From Colwellia sp. (GTDB lineage: Bacteria; Pseudomonadota; Gammaproteobacteria; Enterobacterales; Alteromonadaceae): 37,315 bases of DNA. The DNA lies in assembly GCF_013215345.1 (NCBI RefSeq), contig NZ_JABSOV010000034.1, positions 1-37,315 of the forward strand, in the 5' to 3' direction. Below, piece after piece: positions 32,507 to 37,315 of this stretch (position 1 is the first letter of the stretch; every line of letters starts with the position of its first letter). Position numbers and translations under genes: made by a program. The notes beneath the pieces were generated by a model that saw nothing but the letters and a program-made list of their open reading frames with translations, ran no database searches and was not told the origin of the DNA.

Positions 32507-34942
32507 TTAAATATTTGCTAGTAACGCCAGAGGTATGTAGTCTTGCTCCTTCTTAACTACAACCCGTTTCTCTTGCCAAGCTTGCTTACTTAAGTAGTCA
32601 TCTAAATCGTGCGGAGGTATTGGCTTGGAAAAGTAATAACCTTGCATTAAATGACAAGCCGAGTCATTGAGCCAATCGAAGGTGAGTAGGTCTTCCACCC
32701 CCTCGGCTACTACCTGCATATTTAATGCTTTAGCCATGTCTATCATTGCTTTAACTAGCTTCTTCGAGTCTTGATGCCCCTCTGTACTAGCTAAATCAAA
32801 TACAAAGCTACGGTCTATTTTTAAGACATCGATTGGAAAGTCTCGTAGTAATGATAAAGATGAAAAACCAGTACCAAAATCATCTAAAAATATTTTAACG
32901 TCCAGTTGCTGCAAACTAGTTAAGTTCTTTTTAACAATAGTTTTATTATCAATAAGCGCCGATTCGGTCAGCTCTACCGCCAATAACTTACCCGGAACAT
33001 TATATTGCAATAACGCCTTAGCGATTTGCTCGACAACTTCACCTTGCGCTAATTGTATTGGTGATACATTAATACTAATGTAAGGGCAGCTTTCTTCACC
33101 GTACCTTTTGAGCCAAATTGCTAGCTGACAGCATGCTGATTCAATAAGCCACTTACCTAATATATGAATAAGACCTGTTTCTTCAGCAACTTCGATAAAT
33201 TCATCGGGAAAGATCATACCCTTTGCAGGGTGCAGCCAACGACTTAGCGCTTCAAAGCCTTTTAAATTTTGATTATCGTGTATAGGCTGTAAGTATATGC
33301 TTAGCTGATTATTAGCAATGGCATCTGCTAGGTCATCTTCAATATCTTGTTTTAACACTAGACTTTGGTGCATATTTTCTTGATAAAACACCACCCTCCC
33401 TCGCCCTAATCGCTTGGCTTCATACATAGCTATATCAGCATTTCGAATCACGTCGTTGGCACTAGTATCTACCGTATGACTTAGATAGATGCCTATACTG
33501 GCACCAATGCGATATTTGTTATCATCAATAAGATATATTTGTTCTAAACGCCTCAATATTCGTTCAGCAACCAAAGTCACGGTCACTTGGCAGAAACTAT
33601 TATGCAGCAGTACTGCAAATTCATCGCCACCAAAGCGAAATAATAAATCATCAAAACGGGCTGTCTGCTGTAACCTTTGCGCCACTTGCTGCAATAACTT
33701 ATCGCCAACTAGATGTCCTTTGGTATCGTTTACCTTTTTAAAGTGGTCTAAATCGATAAACAATAAGCTAAAGCCTTCATCACTATGACGATTTGTCTGC
33801 TTGGTTAACTTTTCTAGTTCATTAGTTAGCGCCTGCTTGTTAAGCAATTGTGTTAAATCATCATGGCTAGCTTGATACTGGAGTGATGCTGTTTTTTCTT
33901 TTACTAGAGAGTTAGCCCAGCGCACGCGGTTGATATACATCCATAAATATATGCTTAATCCTAGAGTCAAAGTCAGTATTATCATAGCGGCGCCGTAAGC
34001 ATATAATCGACTACGAGAGTCATAACCTAGTTTAGTGAGCTCTATGGTCCATAGCTGGTTAGCAAATGGAATAGTCGCCTGCAACTTTGACCGTTTCTCC
34101 GGCGAATAACAACCTGAAACACAATGTTCTCGCCATTGCGAATCATATATTTTTTCACTTTTATCCTGACTATTAAAAATTGAAATTTGATAGTTCTTTG
34201 AGTTAGTAAGATCTCCCCAAAGGGTATCAACTAATTGGTTAGTCATAACAATGCCAACGAGGTAACCGCGTAAGTTATCGCTAGATGCCGTGTCATTTTT
34301 AAAGATAGGTAATAACAATCTAAAACCTAATTCATTTTGTTCATTGTTGAACTTGGCGGAGCTTATACTGCCACTGTGCAGTGCTTTATTCATACTAGTG
34401 GCGATAGTGCAGTTAGTATCTAGCTGCAATCCCAATTCATGACCAATAAACTCTGCTGGCTGAGCAAATAAAACGGGAAACGTGGCATTGGCAGCTAACT
34501 TAGGGCAGTTTGTTAGCAAATTATTCATTGCACGAATCTGATAATCAAAAATGCCACTGGCACGAACTTGCTTTTCAAAATTAGCCACTTGGCTTTTTTC
34601 AACCGCTGGCGCCCATTGCACGCCACGCATACCCGTATTTTTAAGAAAATCTCGTGTAATTAGTTGCGCAAAATCTTGCTGATGCAACTCTGGCTTAATC
34701 TTAAATAAACTTTGTGTTGCCAAGAATACTTTATTAATAGTCGAAATGGCTTGGGTTAGACTGGTTACTTTATCTTTAAAGCTTGCCTGAAATTGTTGAT
34801 GGCTATGTTGCTCTTCATAATAGTTAACGGTCAGAAAAGCTGTATAGGCTAGTATCATCCCGAGCAACCATAATAAAACTATGCCAGAATATCGCTGCCA
34901 AAAAAAATGACTTTTTTTAACACCCGTCATCAAGAAATTCAC
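32507..34942 (-). CDS. CHASE-GGDEF-EAL c-di-GMP signalling protein
   Basis: An 811-residue protein. The GTG at 34942 has AAGG 7 bases upstream; an in-frame ATG at 34930 is the alternative. A first helix (about 20-40) and a second (about 318-338) flank a periplasmic CHASE-like sensor (GMRGVQWAPAV, NFEKQVRASGIFDYQIRAM). The GGDEF domain has an intact GGDEF at 438-442 and an I-site RxxD at 429-432. The EAL domain starts near 545, with EAL at 564-566 and later INVSPIQL, ELTES, DDFGTGFSSLSLLRDFPIDV, VVAEGVED and LMQGYYFSKP, so the catalytic residues look complete. It may synthesise and degrade c-di-GMP in response to an external signal. Which activity dominates cannot be told from sequence. Confidence 0.94.
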   Translation of the reverse strand: MNFLMTGVKKSHFFWQRYSGIVLLWLLGMILAYTAFLTVNYYEEQHSHQQFQASFKDKVTSLTQAISTINKVFLATQSLFKIKPELHQQDFAQLITRDFLKNTGMRGVQWAPAVEKSQVANFEKQVRASGIFDYQIRAMNNLLTNCPKLAANATFPVLFAQPAEFIGHELGLQLDTNCTIATSMNKALHSGSISSAKFNNEQNELGFRLLLPIFKNDTASSDNLRGYLVGIVMTNQLVDTLWGDLTNSKNYQISIFNSQDKSEKIYDSQWREHCVSGCYSPEKRSKLQATIPFANQLWTIELTKLGYDSRSRLYAYGAAMIILTLTLGLSIYLWMYINRVRWANSLVKEKTASLQYQASHDDLTQLLNKQALTNELEKLTKQTNRHSDEGFSLLFIDLDHFKKVNDTKGHLVGDKLLQQVAQRLQQTARFDDLLFRFGGDEFAVLLHNSFCQVTVTLVAERILRRLEQIYLIDDNKYRIGASIGIYLSHTVDTSANDVIRNADIAMYEAKRLGRGRVVFYQENMHQSLVLKQDIEDDLADAIANNQLSIYLQPIHDNQNLKGFEALSRWLHPAKGMIFPDEFIEVAEETGLIHILGKWLIESACCQLAIWLKRYGEESCPYISINVSPIQLAQGEVVEQIAKALLQYNVPGKLLAVELTESALIDNKTIVKKNLTSLQQLDVKIFLDDFGTGFSSLSLLRDFPIDVLKIDRSFVFDLASTEGHQDSKKLVKAMIDMAKALNMQVVAEGVEDLLTFDWLNDSACHLMQGYYFSKPIPPHDLDDYLSKQAWQEKRVVVKKEQDYIPLALLANI

Positions 34943-35073
34943 AAAATTACCTTACGCTATTTAACGCTTATAAACATTAGCCGAGCATAGTGCCACTTGA
35001 CCAAATAATGCTCCGCACACCAAGTGCAGCGTTTGTTAAATCAATGCTGTACATGATAACTGAACCATGCTTA

Positions 35074-35092
35074 AATGCAAACGATTCTCATT
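35074..35092 (+). promoter_or_regulatory. Putative Fur box
   Basis: AATGCAAACGATTCTCATT is a 19-base site with the AACGATTCTCATT half typical of Fur boxes. It lies 29 bases before the start of an iron-binding-protein gene, so iron repression is likely. Confidence 0.7.
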
Positions 35093-35121
35093 AACGTATC
35101 TGTGCAAATTCAGGACTTTCC

Positions 35122-36150
35122 GTGAAAAAAATTGTTTTTTTATCTTTATTATCTGGAATATTGTTAAATTTTTCCTTCATCGCTGAGAGCAATGCCAATC
35201 AAAATATGGTTAATGTTTATTCTTTTCGTCAAGTGAAATTAATTGAGCCGTTAATTAAAGTATTTACTGAACAAACAGGTATTAAAGTGAATGTTGTTAG
35301 CGGCAAAGCAGATAAGTTAATGCAGCGACTGATTCAAGATGGTGATGATAGTTTTGCTGATGTATTACTAACCGTAGGTGCAGCTAGGCTTGATAAAGCT
35401 AAACGATTAAACCTTATCAAACCAATCAGCTCGGCGATATTGCTCGCTAATGTGCCAGAAAATTTACGAGATCCGGAAAATTATTGGTTTGCTTTATCAT
35501 TACGGGTTAGAGCTATTTTTTACGCTAAAGATAAAATTAACCCACAGCTGCTAACTAGCTATGAATCATTATTGAATAAACGTTGGCTGGGTAAAATATG
35601 TAGTAGAGCTGGTAATCATTTTTATAATCGCGCTATGGTAGCTAGCTTTATTTATCACTACGGTGATGACTGGACTAAAAATTGGGTACAAAATTTTAGT
35701 GATAATTTAGCCATGCGACCTAATGGTAACGACAGAGATCAAATGAGAAAAGTGGCTCGGGGCGATTGTGATATAGCCATAGCCAACAGCTATTACTATG
35801 GCATGTTATCAAATAGTATTAAACAGAGTGATCGTGAAACTTATCAAAAAATCGGCATTATTTTACCACAAAGTAGAGATATTGGTAGCCATGTAAATAT
35901 TAGTGGCGCAGCCCTTACTCACTCGGCTAAAAACGTTGATAATGCCATTAAATTCATTGAGTTTCTCACCACTAAAAAAGCACAGAAAATATACGCACAT
36001 AGTAATTTTGAATTCCCCGTTCATGCTGATATTCCCGCAGGTGAATTTATTACTTCATGGGGTGAGCTTAATGCCGATACCCAACCTATTCTGCATTTGC
36101 CTCTATACCATAAGCAAGCAGCGGAGATAATTTCCCAAAGTAATTGGTAA
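35122..36150 (+). CDS. Periplasmic Fe(III)-binding protein (FbpA/FutA family)
   Basis: A 342-residue protein starting at GTG 35122, with AGGA 6 bases upstream. A signal peptide covers about residues 1-25 (KIVFLSLLSGILLNFSFIAESNA). The mature protein begins VNVYSFRQVKLIEPLIKVFTEQTGI. Other family features are the GKADKLMQRL segment, RAIFYAKDKI, and the Tyr pair in IANSYYYGML that supplies ferric-iron ligands. It should capture Fe(III) for an ABC importer. No permease or ATPase gene follows, so it is an orphan binding protein here. The Fur box upstream supports an iron role. Confidence 0.92.
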   Translation: MKKIVFLSLLSGILLNFSFIAESNANQNMVNVYSFRQVKLIEPLIKVFTEQTGIKVNVVSGKADKLMQRLIQDGDDSFADVLLTVGAARLDKAKRLNLIKPISSAILLANVPENLRDPENYWFALSLRVRAIFYAKDKINPQLLTSYESLLNKRWLGKICSRAGNHFYNRAMVASFIYHYGDDWTKNWVQNFSDNLAMRPNGNDRDQMRKVARGDCDIAIANSYYYGMLSNSIKQSDRETYQKIGIILPQSRDIGSHVNISGAALTHSAKNVDNAIKFIEFLTTKKAQKIYAHSNFEFPVHADIPAGEFITSWGELNADTQPILHLPLYHKQAAEIISQSNW

Positions 36151-36336
36151 TGTATTTAAAAATATCTAAACTAGACGAATACAATGAAACAGTGTGATGA
36201 ATAGTTATTACCTTTTCACTGCTCCGACTTAACAAAAATAGCGTATTAGTTACCCGATGTTCACTACTAATAACTAAGCTATGTTATTAAAAAGATTTCC
36301 GTTAGAATGGATGAATCACTATTTAGGATATTTGTT

Positions 36337-36987
36337 ATGATTCAGCCAGAAAAAATAATAATAGCTGACGATCATCCCTTATTTAGACAAGCGCTATTAG
36401 GGACATTAAAAGCCAAGCTAACATATACCACATGGCTTGAAGCAGAAACAATTGAAGAACTTGAACAACAACTCACCAACAATAATGATAGTGATTTGTT
36501 ATTACTGGATTTAAATATTCCTGGTGCTCATGGCTTTAATACCCTAATCCATGTGCGTAATCACTTTCCACAAATTCCTGTAGTAATTGTATCCGCTCAT
36601 GAAGATCATGACACCATCAGTAAAGCGATGGAATATGGTGCCGCTGGTTTTGTGCCAAAGTCCACACCTGTTGATGATATTTATTCAGCTATTGTTGCTG
36701 TATTAGCAGGTAATATTTGGTTGCCTGCTTCTTTTGAACAAGCACCAAGTAGCAATAGTAAAAGTAATATTGCTGAACGCGTCGCCAGTTTAACGCAGCA
36801 ACAATACCGTATCTTAATGATGTTTGCCCAGGGCATGCTAAATAAGCAAATTGCTTACGATTTAAATGTATCAGAAGCGACTATTAAAGCCCATGCGACC
36901 GCCATTTTCAGAAAACTTGATGTGCGCAACCGCACGCAAGCTGTGATTGTCATTGCCCAGTTAAACTTATCTGAGGCAAGCTTTTAA
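36337..36987 (+). CDS. NarL/LuxR-type response regulator
   Basis: The start is taken as ATG 36337, with AGGA 8 bases upstream. The in-frame start at 36307 adds 10 residues without support. The 216-residue protein has a receiver domain (1-120) with Asp11-Asp12, phospho-acceptor Asp58 (LLLLDLNIPG), Ser86 and Lys108. The C-terminal LuxR/GerE helix-turn-helix is LTQQQYRILMMFAQGMLNKQ, then IAYDLNVSEATIKAHATAIF. No histidine kinase gene is in the window, so the partner is unknown. Target genes may lie beyond the window end. A strong terminator follows 45 bases later. Confidence 0.94.
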   Translation: MIQPEKIIIADDHPLFRQALLGTLKAKLTYTTWLEAETIEELEQQLTNNNDSDLLLLDLNIPGAHGFNTLIHVRNHFPQIPVVIVSAHEDHDTISKAMEYGAAGFVPKSTPVDDIYSAIVAVLAGNIWLPASFEQAPSSNSKSNIAERVASLTQQQYRILMMFAQGMLNKQIAYDLNVSEATIKAHATAIFRKLDVRNRTQAVIVIAQLNLSEASF

Positions 36988-37031
36988 CAAGCTGCACTGC
37001 CGTAAGTTATATTAACTTGATGACTGAAACA

Positions 37032-37069
37032 AAAAAGCACGTCAATGATCGCTCATTGACGTGCTTTTT
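37032..37069. terminator. Strong terminator after the response regulator gene
   Basis: A perfect 17-bp stem (AAAAAGCACGTCAATGA / TCATTGACGTGCTTTTT) with loop TCGC has A and T runs at its ends. It can act on transcripts from either side. Confidence 0.93.
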
Positions 37070-37116
37070 CAATTATATGCTTACAGCAAACGAATATAAT
37101 GAGGATAAATAATCGA

Positions 37117-37181
37117 ATTCAAGGCGTGTGATTGAGCAATAGCTGGCTATTGGGATTGAGCACAACGCAGAAGTTGTTTAT
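37117..37181. repeat. Intergenic repeat, copy 1 (CAATAGCTGGCTATTG family)
   Basis: The copy begins ATTCAAGGC and contains the hairpin CAATAGC-TG-GCTATTG, followed by an ACAACGCAGAAGTTGTTTATTT-like tail (written in part). It shares the ATTCAAGGC...CAATAGCTGG pattern with the copy at the window end. The 36988-37315 stretch holds no gene that I can see. Confidence 0.65.
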
Positions 37182-37271
37182 TTAACCTGATCTCGGTTTA
37201 AGATATATTTAACTCATTGAAACTATTAGCCAAATAAATTAGTGCTACCTCTAGCTTGATAGTTTTTCTTA

Positions 37272-37315
37272 ATTCAAGGCTAATTTACGCGTCAATAGCT
37301 GGCCTATTGCAAGTG
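37272..37315. repeat. Intergenic repeat, copy 2 (cut by window end)
   Basis: The copy begins ATTCAAGGC and contains GTCAATAGCTGGCCTATTGC, the same pattern as copy 1 about 155 bases earlier, in the same orientation. It runs off the window. It is probably a dispersed family in this genome, based on the repeated form here and on my recollection of similar sequences in related marine bacteria. Confidence 0.65.

Noticed and set aside
33489-33788. 99-codon plus-strand frame opposite the GGDEF domain
   Set aside because: It is antisense to a well-conserved catalytic domain and has no independent support.

Overview
The window looks like an AT-rich chromosomal segment of a marine, probably cold-adapted gammaproteobacterium of the order Alteromonadales. 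Colwellia or a close relative (Colwelliaceae) is my best guess. It rests on protein flavour (LexA, SlmA, CoaBC, PepD, NfuA, BioH), on several conserved gammaproteobacterial gene neighbourhoods, and on two families of dispersed intergenic repeats of a kind I associate with this group. No database search was possible.

Layout. 1-676: the 5' end of thiC on the minus strand behind a TPP riboswitch. 677-2789: a HutD/Ves-like gene, a YhhN-family membrane protein, and lexA with two SOS boxes. 2790-12360: a full aa3-type cytochrome c oxidase locus (coxB with two fused cytochrome c domains, ctaD, ctaG, ctaE, SURF1, a CPDMC Sco-like protein, ctaA, ctaB, sco). It sits behind an FNR-like site and a long, possibly structured leader. 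12417-14191: a polysaccharide deacetylase gene, then two broken genes: a MATE/DinF transporter with its middle deleted, and a small membrane protein frameshifted by a 16-bp tandem triplication. 14192-19915: VanZ-like protein, small membrane protein, nfuA, a large M14 peptidase, comF and bioH. This is the bioH-comF-nfuA neighbourhood with the peptidase inserted. 20044-21415: a small protein whose ends resemble flagellar rod/hook proteins, next to an HExxH SprA-like putative metalloprotease. 21436-24748: a TetR regulator with a candidate operator, coaD, mutM, an anchored protein of unknown function, rpmG and rpmB.

25019-27348: a ParA ATPase overlapping a ribbon-helix-helix protein, a PilZ protein and radC. 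The ParA/RHH/PilZ genes sit between radC and rpmB, which are neighbours in enterobacteria. 27387-27650: a 264-bp, almost symmetrical inverted-repeat element. 27747-31200: coaBC, slmA, pepD. 31247-34942: two c-di-GMP enzymes, a membrane diguanylate cyclase and a CHASE-GGDEF-EAL protein. 35122-36987: a Fur-box-preceded orphan iron-binding protein and a NarL-type response regulator. 37032-37315: a strong terminator and two related repeats.

The genes are mostly core functions: respiration, SOS response, translation, DNA repair, and CoA and biotin synthesis. The best leads for something undescribed are the ParA/RHH/PilZ cassette, the mini-rod/metalloprotease pair, the palindromic element, the 16-bp repeat that switched a gene off, and folded leaders ahead of coxB and a diguanylate cyclase gene.
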